From: an uncultured Bacteroides sp.
Lineage (GTDB): Bacteria; Bacteroidota; Bacteroidia; Bacteroidales; Bacteroidaceae
NCBI GenBank assembly: GCA_900544075.1
Contig: UQTJ01000039.1
Span: 1-28,306 of the forward strand
DNA length: 28,306 nucleotides
Reading direction: 5' to 3'
Under the pieces are notes generated by a model. That model made no database searches, was not told the origin of the DNA, and worked only from the letters and a program-made list of their open reading frames with translations. This document shows, piece after piece, positions 16,871 to 24,694 of the stretch. The position numbers were made by a program, and so were the translations under genes. Within the stretch, counting starts at the first letter, position 1, and every line of letters starts with the position of its first letter.

Positions 16871-17665
16871 TTATACAGAAACCTTACCGGCAATGTGTGG
16901 CCACGGGTCATAATTCTCAAGCTGGAAATCCTCGTACTTGAAACTGAAAATATCCTTAACGTCAGGATTGATTTTCATCACAGGAAGCGGACGCGGAGTC
17001 CTTGAAAGCTGCAAATCAACCTGTTCCAAATGGTTCAGATAGATATGAGCATCACCTATAGTATGAATGAAATCGCCCGCCTTCAGTCCTGTCACCTGTG
17101 CCATCATCTGAAGCAGAAGAGCGTACGAAGCTATATTGAACGGCACCCCGAGGAATGTATCGGCACTTCTCTGATACATCTGCAGGCTCAAACGTCCGTC
17201 AGCCACGTAGAACTGGAAGAACATGTGGCATGGAGGCAGATTCATGTTTCCGAGGTCGGCCACATTCCATGCATTAACGATGATACGTCTTGAGTCCGGA
17301 TTATTCTTTATCATATCCACAGCTTCCGATATCTGGTCGATAAACTTACCGTCGTAAGTAGGCCACGAACGCCACTGATAGCCATAGATATGTCCTAAGT
17401 TGCCATCCTCGTCAGCCCATTCATTCCAGATTCTCACACCGTTTTCCTGAAGATACTTCACGTTTGTGTCACCTTTCAGGAACCAGAGGAGTTCGTGGAT
17501 TATAGATTTAAGATGAAGTTTCTTTGTTGTTACGAGTGGGAAACCCTCTTCGAGATTGAAACGCATCTGATGTCCGAACACGCTGATAGTACCCGTTCCG
17601 GTACGGTCGTCTTTCCTTACGCCTTCGGTCTTTATGCGTTGAAGTAAGTCTAAATATTGCTTCAT
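16871..17665 (-). CDS. thyA: thymidylate synthase
   Basis: Methylates dUMP to dTMP using methylene-tetrahydrofolate. It has 264 residues from the start at 17665, exactly the E. coli length. The catalytic cysteine C146 is in LPPCHMFFQF. The phosphate-binding arginines are at R21 (DDRTGTGT) and in the DSRRI segment at 124-128. The frame is open to 17692, but the -7 box TAACTTTG at 17690-17697 overlaps that alternative start. It is the first gene of thyA-folA. Confidence 0.97.
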   Translation of the reverse strand: MKQYLDLLQRIKTEGVRKDDRTGTGTISVFGHQMRFNLEEGFPLVTTKKLHLKSIIHELLWFLKGDTNVKYLQENGVRIWNEWADEDGNLGHIYGYQWRSWPTYDGKFIDQISEAVDMIKNNPDSRRIIVNAWNVADLGNMNLPPCHMFFQFYVADGRLSLQMYQRSADTFLGVPFNIASYALLLQMMAQVTGLKAGDFIHTIGDAHIYLNHLEQVDLQLSRTPRPLPVMKINPDVKDIFSFKYEDFQLENYDPWPHIAGKVSV

Positions 17666-17689
17666 GAGTTTATGAGTTTTATTTGATGG

Positions 17690-17697
17690 CAAAGTTA
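17690..17697 (-). promoter_or_regulatory. -7 box of thyA-folA
   Basis: TAACTTTG on the minus strand, 25 bp before the thyA start codon. The spacing implies a leader of roughly 20 nt. Confidence 0.6.
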
Positions 17698-17722
17698 ATC
17701 AAAAAATATTATGAAAAAACAT

Positions 17723-17730
17723 TACCTTTG
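17723..17730 (+). promoter_or_regulatory. -7 box of the rRNA methyltransferase gene
   Basis: TACCTTTG lies 25 bp upstream of the ATG at 17756. It is divergent from and only 25 bp away from the thyA box, so the two promoters are nearly back to back. Confidence 0.6.
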
Positions 17731-17755
17731 CAGATATTAATATATACAGAAGAAT

Positions 17756-19189
17756 ATGAATTTCCCCGTTTCATTTATATCACGAACAGCAGCCCTGATG
17801 GGCGAGGAAAACTGCAATGCCCTTTGCGAGGCGATGCAGAACGACACTCCTGTGAGCATACGAATCAATGGAGCAAAGACCGGACTTGTGCCTGACGGTG
17901 CCAAACTTATCCCCTGGACAACAGACGGATATTACCTGTCCGTACGCCCCACATTCACGTTCGACCCACTTTTCCATGCCGGAAGCTACTATGTTCAGGA
18001 AGCATCGTCCATGTTTCTCGAGAGAGCCTTGCGCCGGTATGTAGAATCGCCGGTTATAGCCCTCGACCTCTGCGCCGCTCCCGGAGGAAAGTCCACCCTA
18101 CTCCGCTCCACTCTCCCCGAAGGAAGTCTGCTCATAGCCAACGAAGTGATGCGCACCCGCTCGCAGATACTTGCCGAGAACATAGTGAAATGGGGAAATC
18201 CCGAAGTGATAGTAACCAACAACGACCCTTCGGACTTCACACCGCTTGAATCCCTTTTCGATGTGATTCTGACTGACGTACCATGCTCCGGCGAAGGAAT
18301 GTTCCGAAAAGACGAAGTGGCTGTAGAAGAATGGAGCCCTGCCAACGTAGGACTATGCTGGGAACGCCAGCGCAGAATACTCCGAGACATATGGCCTTGC
18401 CTGAAACCAGGAGGACTGCTGATTTACAGCACATGCACATTCAACCGTGAAGAAAACGAAGACAATGTAGCCTGGATAGCAAGCGAACTTGGAGCAGAAG
18501 TACTTCCAGTAGAAACAAACGAGGAATGGAACATTACAGGAAACCTTGCCGGATATGACTTCCCGGTCTATCGCTTCCTGCCACACAGGACCATAGGCGA
18601 AGGCCTCTTCATGGCTGTACTCCGCAAGAACGGTACACCGGACGAAGACTACGACACTCTGTCAGACTACAGTTCAAGAAAGAGCAGCAAGAAAAACAAC
18701 AAGAAGCAGGACAAAAGACAGAACACCCTGACCGTAACCAATGAAATAAAATCATGGATATGCGACAGCGAAGATTTTGAGTTCTCCATCGACGGAACTA
18801 CAGCAGTGGCAAAATCACAAAGACTGAACAAGCTGGAAAACCTTCTGAAAGACAAGGGTAACGGCATCCGCATACTTCATCGCGGAATAACCCTTGCCGA
18901 GAACAAAGGCAAAGACTGGCAGCCTCATCACTCGCTCGCCATGAGTACAAGCCTCAACAGAGAGAGTTTCCCACAGGCAGAGCTGAGTTATGAACAGGCA
19001 ATAGCATACCTCAGGAAAGAAGCCGTCACACTCGATGCTTCAATACCCAAAGGATATGTACTCGTGACATACCGCAACACACCTTTAGGCTTCGTGAAGA
19101 ACATAGGAAACCGCGCGAACAATCTCTATCCACAGGAATGGAGAATCCGCAGCGGATATATGCCCGACGAGGTCAGAACGGTTTTCTGA
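17756..19189 (+). CDS. RsmF/NOL1-NOP2-Sun family RNA m5C methyltransferase
   Basis: SAM-dependent 5-methylcytosine transferase acting on ribosomal RNA (or tRNA), 477 residues. The SAM-binding motif I is at 102-112 (ALDLCAAPGGK). The two cysteines of the mechanism are present: C177 in VPCSGEGMFR (motif IV) and C227 in STCTF (motif VI). After about residue 300 there is a K/S-rich linker (about 302-322), then a C-terminal domain like the RsmF/PUA-type extension. The last 17 bp overlap the topoisomerase gene in convergent orientation. The target base is not decidable from sequence. Confidence 0.93.
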   Translation: MNFPVSFISRTAALMGEENCNALCEAMQNDTPVSIRINGAKTGLVPDGAKLIPWTTDGYYLSVRPTFTFDPLFHAGSYYVQEASSMFLERALRRYVESPVIALDLCAAPGGKSTLLRSTLPEGSLLIANEVMRTRSQILAENIVKWGNPEVIVTNNDPSDFTPLESLFDVILTDVPCSGEGMFRKDEVAVEEWSPANVGLCWERQRRILRDIWPCLKPGGLLIYSTCTFNREENEDNVAWIASELGAEVLPVETNEEWNITGNLAGYDFPVYRFLPHRTIGEGLFMAVLRKNGTPDEDYDTLSDYSSRKSSKKNNKKQDKRQNTLTVTNEIKSWICDSEDFEFSIDGTTAVAKSQRLNKLENLLKDKGNGIRILHRGITLAENKGKDWQPHHSLAMSTSLNRESFPQAELSYEQAIAYLRKEAVTLDASIPKGYVLVTYRNTPLGFVKNIGNRANNLYPQEWRIRSGYMPDEVRTVF

Positions 19190-21374
19190 AACCGCAACCG
19201 TTCTTCCACTCCGAACAACCGTATGCAGTTTTACCCTTTATGATGGTACCCTTACCGCATAAAGGGCAAACCTTGCCAACTATATCATCGGCAAACAATT
19301 CCGCTCCGGAAGTATTGTTTTCCGTCTTTACAGGCGACTTGCCTTGTGCAGCAGAAACGCTGCTGCCGGTTTTCGCTTCAACCTTCTCTGTTTTCGGAAC
19401 TGCTTTCTTGCGTGGTGCCGATTTCGCAGCCGCATCTTTCCCTGCAGAACCTCTCTTCGCAGCAGCCTTCACATCCTCCTCCGAAGTAACAGTCACACGT
19501 CGGTTGCTCGTATCCCTTATCACACTGTACACTATCTCCGTAACCATCTGCTTCAGCTCGCTGATGAATGTAGCCGCATCATAGCTTCTCTTCTCTATCT
19601 CGCGGAGCTTCTTTTCCCAGATACCCGTCAGCTCGGCAGATTTCAGCAGTTCCTCATGAATAAGCTGTATCAGTTCCACACCCGTAGGAGTAGCTATAAG
19701 ATTCTTCTTCTCCTTGCGGATATATCTTCTTTTGAACAATGTCTCAATTATGGCGGCTCGCGTAGAAGGACGGCCAATACCGTTTTCCTTCATCGCATCA
19801 CGCAGTTCGTCGTTTTCCACCAACTTACCTGCTGTTTCCATAGCCCTGAGCAGAGTAGCCTCAGTATATGGACGCGGCGGCTGAGTCCACTTCTCGAAAA
19901 GCGAAGGATAGTGCGGTCCGCTCTCCCCTTTCGTAAACGCAGGCAAAGTCTTCTCCTCGTCATTCTCCTTCGTATCATCCTGCTGTTCCTTTGCGAACAC
20001 CACTCTCCATCCCTGTTCAAGGATTTGCTTTCCCGTCACCTTGAATTCTATAGAATCCGCCTCCCCTATCACTGTAGTGGTAGAGAACTTACAGTCCGGA
20101 TAGAACACGGCTATGAAACGCCTTGCTATAAGGTCGTAAACCGTTTTCTCCATATTCGTAAGCTCACGCGGCTGCACACCCGTAGGAATAATGGCATGGT
20201 GGTCCGTAACCTTAGAATTATCGAACACCTTTTTCGATTTTATAAGCGGTTTGCCCGCCAGAGGAGCCGTATATACGGCATAATCCTTCAGTCCCTCAAG
20301 AATCTTCGGACACTTTGGATATATATCGTCACTCAGGAAAGTAGTATCCACACGCGGATAAGTAGCCACCTTCTTTTCGTAAAGCGACTGGATAAGTTGC
20401 AAAGTCATGTCGGCAGAATAACCGAACTTTTTGTTACACTCTACCTGAAGCGAAGTAAGGTCGAAAAGCCTTGGCGGTGCCTCAGTACCTTTCTTCGATG
20501 AAATATCGGTAATAGTAAACGGAACGTTCTTTATGCGTTCCAGCAATTGTTCGCCAGTAGCCTGGTCCGTGATAGGCGGAATACCTCTGTTGGTATCTTC
20601 TTTAGCGGGAGCTTTCTTTTTCAGCTGCGGATTTTCCTTTTCTGCGGCAGCCTCCTCAGCCAGTTCCTCATCACTCTTGCGCACTATGGCAGAGAACACA
20701 GTATCCCTGTACGAAGTTTTCAGTTCCCAATACTGCTTAGGTACGAAGTTCTCTATCTCCTGCTGTCTTTTAACGATAAGAGCCAACGTCGGAGTCTGTA
20801 CACGCCCGATGGACAACACCTGCTTGTTCTGTCCGTATTTCAGAGTATAAAGTCGTGTTGCATTCATACCGAGTGTCCAGTCACCTATCGCACGGCTGAG
20901 TCCCGCCTCATACAATGGCTGGAATTCCGACTGGTCCTTCAAGTTTGCAAATCCCTCTCTGATAGCCTCTTCCGTAAGTGACGAAATCCACAGACGTTTC
21001 ACCGGGCATTTGGCTCCGGCTTTCTGCATCACCCATCGCTGTATCAGTTCACCTTCCTGTCCGGCATCACCGCAGTTTATAATCATGTCCGCCTTCTGCA
21101 TCAACGATTCTATTATCTTGAACTGCTTTTCTATACCGGAGTCGTTTATCAGCTTAATCCCGAAGCGCGGCGGTATCATCGGCAGACTTGCCAATGACCA
21201 CGATTTCCACTGCGGAGTATATTCGTGCGGCTCTTTCAGCGTACACAGGTGTCCGAATGTCCATGTCACCTGATATCCGTTTCCTTCTATGAAACCATCC
21301 TTCTTGTTGTGTGCGCCAAGCACTTCCGCTATATCTCTTGCCACACTGGGCTTTTCGGCTATGCAAACTATCAT
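19173..21374 (-). CDS. topB: type IA DNA topoisomerase (topoisomerase III)
   Basis: Single-strand-passing topoisomerase acting in decatenation and recombination intermediate resolution; 733 residues. The TOPRIM domain starts at the N-terminus (IAEKPSVARD), with the metal-binding GDAGQEGE at 102-109. The more usual arginine of DAGREGE is glutamine here. The active-site tyrosine is Y339 in TYPRVDTT. Residues about 237-262 form a charged insertion. The tail from about 615 is a K/A/S-rich linker leading to a four-cysteine zinc-ribbon-like end (CPLC...YGC...GC). No clear promoter box was found upstream. It is chromosomal in context rather than part of a conjugative element. Confidence 0.93.
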   Translation of the reverse strand: MIVCIAEKPSVARDIAEVLGAHNKKDGFIEGNGYQVTWTFGHLCTLKEPHEYTPQWKSWSLASLPMIPPRFGIKLINDSGIEKQFKIIESLMQKADMIINCGDAGQEGELIQRWVMQKAGAKCPVKRLWISSLTEEAIREGFANLKDQSEFQPLYEAGLSRAIGDWTLGMNATRLYTLKYGQNKQVLSIGRVQTPTLALIVKRQQEIENFVPKQYWELKTSYRDTVFSAIVRKSDEELAEEAAAEKENPQLKKKAPAKEDTNRGIPPITDQATGEQLLERIKNVPFTITDISSKKGTEAPPRLFDLTSLQVECNKKFGYSADMTLQLIQSLYEKKVATYPRVDTTFLSDDIYPKCPKILEGLKDYAVYTAPLAGKPLIKSKKVFDNSKVTDHHAIIPTGVQPRELTNMEKTVYDLIARRFIAVFYPDCKFSTTTVIGEADSIEFKVTGKQILEQGWRVVFAKEQQDDTKENDEEKTLPAFTKGESGPHYPSLFEKWTQPPRPYTEATLLRAMETAGKLVENDELRDAMKENGIGRPSTRAAIIETLFKRRYIRKEKKNLIATPTGVELIQLIHEELLKSAELTGIWEKKLREIEKRSYDAATFISELKQMVTEIVYSVIRDTSNRRVTVTSEEDVKAAAKRGSAGKDAAAKSAPRKKAVPKTEKVEAKTGSSVSAAQGKSPVKTENNTSGAELFADDIVGKVCPLCGKGTIIKGKTAYGCSEWKNGCGFRKPF

Positions 21375-21696
21375 TCTCTGTCAGTATAAGCTTATAAAAT
21401 CGTTAATGTCATGCAATTTTCGTGATTTTTTCCGATATAACCAAATAAATATTGGATTTATGGGGATTATAGTGAGGATTGACAAGAATTTGCATTAAAT
21501 ATTAAAATTGAAAAATCCAAAGAAATAAATCGGCTGATTTTTAAATTTTCCCCAATACAAGATTTGAGATAAATTAATTACAATATTAGTAAATCTTAAT
21601 TACATTGTTATCAAAAAATAAAGCCAATACAGCAATGTGCAAAAGATAAATATTTTATCAGACAAAAATAATTCTTATTATCAAAATAAAAAATAA
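21375..21696. other. AT-rich intergenic region before the accessory block
   Basis: About 320 bp without a supported gene, very rich in A and T. It holds two units of the 33-bp-period repeat (listed separately). Otherwise I see no promoter box, RNA or ORF I can support. Confidence 0.6.
21504..21551. repeat. 48-bp exact repeat, left copy
   Basis: Identical base for base to 24465-24512, in direct orientation and 2,961 bp apart. It contains two units of the 33-bp-period element (TCC anchor at 21516 and 21549). Repetition stops just after it. Confidence 0.9.
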
Positions 21697-21729
21697 AAGG
21701 TCAGACTCATTTGCATTTCGTCTGACCTT
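21697..21729 (-). terminator. terminator of the lipoprotein gene
   Basis: A perfect 10-bp stem (21697-21706 with 21720-21729, AAGGTCAGAC/GTCTGACCTT) around a 13-nt loop, followed on the minus strand by a T-rich run. It lies 6 bp after the lipoprotein stop. Confidence 0.85.
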
Positions 21730-21735
21730 ATCTAA

Positions 21736-22533
21736 TTATCCTATAACTTTAAATTTTAAAACTCTACCATAAGCTGTGGTTATTATCACTGTCCCACTAC
21801 AAGGTTCATTTAAATAATATTTAGAAATATTTATTCCATCTGTGGGACCATTCGTTTTAGATGATATATAATTAAAAGCTATATTATTGTGAACTAAGCC
21901 TTCAATTTTACATTCAAAAGCAACAATATCATTAAAATCCTTAAAATAAATATTACCATCATTTAAATTATTGATAATGAAATGCATTTCATTATCAATA
22001 ATTTGAAATCTTTTATCTTCAGGATCCAATTTTATTTCAACATCTTTACCATAAAATGGTGTCAAATATTTTACATTAGCACCTATTATGCCACCATATG
22101 TACTGGTAATATAATCAGACACATAAAGGCTGTAATATTTGTTTACTGGCTCATCCACTAATCCCCTATAATTTATAACATATCCATTTCCAGGTTCTAC
22201 AGCAATTTTATCACTCCAACCTTTTTCAGGAATACCTGTTATATTCCCTAGACCATTTACCTTACCGACACATGTAAAAGAACAGTTATAATAACGAGGA
22301 GAAAAATTATTATCTTGTCCTATATAGAAACAGTTATCGATAAATGTTGCATCACCTTTATCTCCATTTCTCATTGAAACACTGATTGTTCCATCTGGAT
22401 CAGGAACATTCCCTTTAATAACTGATTCACCATCTGAACCAACCTCATCTTTACCACACGAATGCAATAAGCACACCGTAAAAAGAATTAAATACAGTTT
22501 GTTGCTAATGTCCGTAAACTTTCTCATAACCAA
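21736..22533 (-). CDS. putative DUF5036-like lipoprotein
   Basis: A 265-residue protein with a lipoprotein signal: basic start, hydrophobic core and lipobox L-H-S-C with C26 as the lipidated residue. The mature part is rich in D, G, N, Y and I and looks beta-rich. The segment around 110-160 (GNGYVINY, then YVSDYITSTYGG and VKYLTPF) recalls the DUF5036 family of Bacteroides, from memory, so this is a weak assignment. An alternative start at M3 (22527) is possible. Its DNA is more AT-rich than the core genes to the left. It has its own terminator; no clear promoter is seen. Function is unknown. Confidence 0.65.
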   Translation of the reverse strand: MVMRKFTDISNKLYLILFTVCLLHSCGKDEVGSDGESVIKGNVPDPDGTISVSMRNGDKGDATFIDNCFYIGQDNNFSPRYYNCSFTCVGKVNGLGNITGIPEKGWSDKIAVEPGNGYVINYRGLVDEPVNKYYSLYVSDYITSTYGGIIGANVKYLTPFYGKDVEIKLDPEDKRFQIIDNEMHFIINNLNDGNIYFKDFNDIVAFECKIEGLVHNNIAFNYISSKTNGPTDGINISKYYLNEPCSGTVIITTAYGRVLKFKVIG

Positions 22534-22599
22534 TAAATTTTAATCTTTGCCGAACTTCCCAAGCAAAAAGTTAAAACTAATTTAAATGTAACTATATAA

Positions 22600-22876
22600 A
22601 AGAAAAGACGTGGAAGCTCTCTTATTGTTACCCGTTTCACTGCTTGAGGCCTTCGCATTGCCCATCCCATCAAAACGAGCAACGCAGAAGTCCACGTCTA
22701 TATATAGCCTATTACTTGCCATTACTGAAATAGCAAGCACGGACATATACGAAATGAACATCTACCGTTGCTTTGTCTTTGACGGGATTTGAAGTTTGCG
22801 AAGTTTCAAGCAGTCAAAACAAAACGTTCAGTAAACGCCTTATACTTTATATATAATCTCCCATTAAAGAGAGATT
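22600..22876 (-). ncRNA. candidate rod-shaped small RNA (6S-like)
   Basis: The region folds back on itself over about 175 bp through four long paired blocks in nested order: 22639-22647 with 22806-22814 (9 bp), 22651-22657 with 22797-22803 (7 bp), 22670-22674 with 22778-22782 plus TCCC/GGGA, and 22678-22684 with 22766-22772 (7 bp). An apical hairpin ACTTGC/GCAAG sits at 22714-22737. A 5' hairpin TAATCTC/GAGATTA lies at 22854-22877. On the minus strand a -7 box TATCTTTG is at 22881-22888. The 3' end carries AGACGTGGA...TCCACGTCT then TTTTCTTTT. The rod with internal bulges resembles 6S RNA or the Bacteroidales-1 motif, but I cannot confirm a family. Confidence 0.55.
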
Positions 22877-22880
22877 AGTA

Positions 22881-22888
22881 CAAAGATA
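22881..22888 (-). promoter_or_regulatory. -7 box of the candidate small RNA
   Basis: TATCTTTG on the minus strand, placing the start site near 22876, right at the first base of the 5' hairpin. The -33 position reads TTAG rather than TTTG. Confidence 0.5.
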
Positions 22889-22975
22889 CAGATTCCTTTT
22901 TTATAAAACTAATATAATGACATATTTTTCATAAAAACCAATAAACATATAAAAAAATCAACAGCATTAAATATA

Positions 22976-24361
22976 TTATTTATCTATAGCATGCATAATC
23001 CTATCAAGCATCGAAACAGCATATATAGGACAAATTCTGACATGCCTCAACTCATTGGTCTCATTGTCATTATAATCAAACTTGCCAAAGTTCTCCATCG
23101 AACATCGTACGGCATAATGCAACTTTTTGTCTCTCATAAATCCCCAAAGACTCTTCATGCCTCCCTGTCTGTCCGCCTTTACCTCTATAGGGACAACCAC
23201 CTGAAGATGATTCGATATGTAATCAACTTCAGCCTGAGAATTCTTGGAATGCCTTACCCAATAATAAAGTTCATGTCTGACATTCGGACTCATGTAGTGG
23301 AGCATTTCCAAACCAACGATATGCTCAGCCATAGGACCTTTGTTTGCAAGCTCGTCTGCACTACCCGTAAGAATCTGCGTAGTAATGTCCGATATGTCAC
23401 CTAATGACATGTTCAGAAGTCTGAGCAACAATCCCGTATCAAGAAGCAGAAGCTTCATATAAGAACTGTCAGTCTCACTTCCCAAAGGCAATCCGTTAGC
23501 ATCCGTATGAGTGACGGGATGCAGGATTCCGGCAAGAATCAACAGTTCCACAGCCTTCTTTATTTCATGCGTTTTATAGTCCGAGCCTACCCTTGAATAC
23601 ACAAATTTCCTTGTCGCCTGCACAGCAGCACTTCTAAGAGTAAGACGTAGAATTACAGGATCAACGTTTTTCTTGTACTTCGGAAAATCATCACCATACG
23701 CCACAAGTATGTCATCCTGTATTTCCTGACATTTAAGGAAATCATGAGTTTCCACCCACGTTTTCACAGCTTCAGGCATACCTCCTACCAGCATATATAT
23801 ACGAAGCTGTTCCACGAGCTTGTTATGCAAAGCCTCCGGCAAAGGTCTTTCTATAGAAGCCTGATTGCGTGCTTCCAGCAGAAGGTTCTGCCCGTTGGCC
23901 AAAAGAAACTCATCGAATGTCATCGGATACATGAACATGGAATGTATTCTTCCTACCCCGAAAGTTGGAAGTTCATTAAGTGCAAATTCCAGAAGAGAAC
24001 CGGCTGCAATGACATGCAGTTCCGGCAAATCTTCCTTAAAAAATCTCAATGCCATTACCGCATTCGGACATTCCTGTATCTCATCAAGAAAAAACAATGT
24101 TTTCCCGGGCTGAATAGAAACGCCATAAATAGCCGATATTTGTGTTATGATACGTTTCACGTCCAAATCCTCATTGAAAAGAGCCTTATATTGAGGCAGC
24201 TTTTCAAAATTTATTTCCACATAACTTTCAAACCGCCTTGAAAGCTCCTTCACAGCCGTAGATTTACCCACCTGCCTTGCCCCACGCAGAAGAAGAGGCT
24301 TGCGGTTTTCTCCGGTTGCCCAATCGGACAAATATCTGTCTATAATCCTACTACAATACAT
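22976..24361 (-). CDS. AAA_14/DUF4143 family ATP-binding protein
   Basis: P-loop ATPase of a family common in bacteria and archaea with unknown cellular role; 461 residues, cytosolic. Walker A GARQVGKST is at 27-35 and Walker B FFLDEIQ at 90-96 with D93 and E94. A sensor-like AAGSLLEFAL follows. The C-terminal DUF4143 part carries an E...V-D-Y and P-I-E-V-K-A pattern (about residues 377-396) reminiscent of PD-(D/E)XK nucleases; nuclease activity is unproven. Promoter boxes at 24389-24420 are directly upstream. The gene sits between two copies of a 33-bp-period repeat. Such ATPases are patchily distributed and often acquired by transfer. Confidence 0.9.
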   Translation of the reverse strand: MYCSRIIDRYLSDWATGENRKPLLLRGARQVGKSTAVKELSRRFESYVEINFEKLPQYKALFNEDLDVKRIITQISAIYGVSIQPGKTLFFLDEIQECPNAVMALRFFKEDLPELHVIAAGSLLEFALNELPTFGVGRIHSMFMYPMTFDEFLLANGQNLLLEARNQASIERPLPEALHNKLVEQLRIYMLVGGMPEAVKTWVETHDFLKCQEIQDDILVAYGDDFPKYKKNVDPVILRLTLRSAAVQATRKFVYSRVGSDYKTHEIKKAVELLILAGILHPVTHTDANGLPLGSETDSSYMKLLLLDTGLLLRLLNMSLGDISDITTQILTGSADELANKGPMAEHIVGLEMLHYMSPNVRHELYYWVRHSKNSQAEVDYISNHLQVVVPIEVKADRQGGMKSLWGFMRDKKLHYAVRCSMENFGKFDYNDNETNELRHVRICPIYAVSMLDRIMHAIDK

Positions 24362-24388
24362 ACTTCATAACTCTTTGATTTACACCAA

Positions 24389-24420
24389 CAAAGATACATA
24401 AATTAAAAAATCCAAACAAA
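24389..24420 (-). promoter_or_regulatory. promoter of the AAA_14 ATPase gene
   Basis: Minus strand -33 TTTG (24417-24420), 20-bp spacer, -7 TATCTTTG (24389-24396). The start codon is 27 bp downstream. The -33 box lies inside the first unit of the 33-bp repeat. Confidence 0.75.
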
Positions 24421-24540
24421 TAATACACCTAAAAATTAAATTTTCCAAGGAAATAATCAGGCCAAAAATTGAAAAATCCAAAGAAATAAATCGGCTGATT
24501 TTTAAATTTTCCAAAGAAATAATGGATTTGTCTGTAGCAG
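24405..24540. repeat. 33-bp-period degenerate tandem repeat upstream of the ATPase
   Basis: Four units anchored by TCCAAngAAATAA at 24411, 24444, 24477 and 24510, exactly 33 bp apart, with a decayed fifth near 24543. Units alternate between A-rich (gaaaaatcc) and T-rich (aaattttcc) left halves, so the true repeat may be a 66-bp dimer. The minus strand read in one frame gives an 11-residue period (ISLENL/ISLDF), but no supported gene. Confidence 0.85.
24465..24512. repeat. 48-bp exact repeat, right copy
   Basis: Identical to 21504-21551, direct orientation. The two copies bracket the lipoprotein, the candidate small RNA and the ATPase. Confidence 0.9.
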
Positions 24541-24598
24541 ATATCAAAAGAATCAAAGCAGGAAACAAGGCTTTTTTATAATTTTCGACTATGCTTAT

Positions 24599-24694
24599 TT
24601 TGGTGCTGACGATGGTCGGCAGCATTGCCCACTATAGTCGGCAGCATTGCTGACGATAGTCGGCAGCTCTGCCCACTATAGTCGGCACCAAAAA
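24599..24694. repeat. 22-bp-period array with inverted ends
   Basis: GTCGGC recurs at 24615, 24637, 24659 and 24681, exactly 22 bp apart. Spacers alternate between TGACGATr and CCACTATA, so it is two copies of a 44-bp dimer. The ends are inverted copies: TTTTGGTGCtGAC on the left and GTCgGCACCAAAA on the right. Internal mini-palindromes (GGCA-GCAT-TGCC and GGCAG-CT-CTGCC) are present. It is more GC-rich than its surroundings. It lies in the 576-bp gap between the ATPase and the helicase. Confidence 0.85.

Noticed and set aside
19344..20501. 385-codon plus-strand ORF
   Set aside because: It is antisense to the topoisomerase gene, rich in R, H, L and S as expected for a shadow frame, and without a recognisable domain.
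19173..21374. topoisomerase as part of a conjugative transposon
   Set aside because: No mobilisation, transfer or integrase genes are nearby and the gene lies among core genes; the DAGQEGE motif is only a minor variant of DAGREGE.
22610..22792. 60-codon plus-strand ORF
   Set aside because: It lies wholly within the self-complementary RNA candidate; the protein has no recognisable features and no promoter box precedes it.
22600..22876. tmRNA, RNase P RNA or SRP RNA
   Set aside because: No tRNA-like ends, tag-peptide frame, or RNase P/SRP core motifs were seen.
24380..24625. 81-codon minus-strand ORF with an 11-residue period
   Set aside because: The periodicity is the 33-bp DNA repeat read in frame. 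It overlaps the ATPase promoter, and the matching repeat at 21504 is not coding.
24607..24694. CRISPR array
   Set aside because: The units are contiguous with no unique spacers, only four copies exist, and no cas gene is present.
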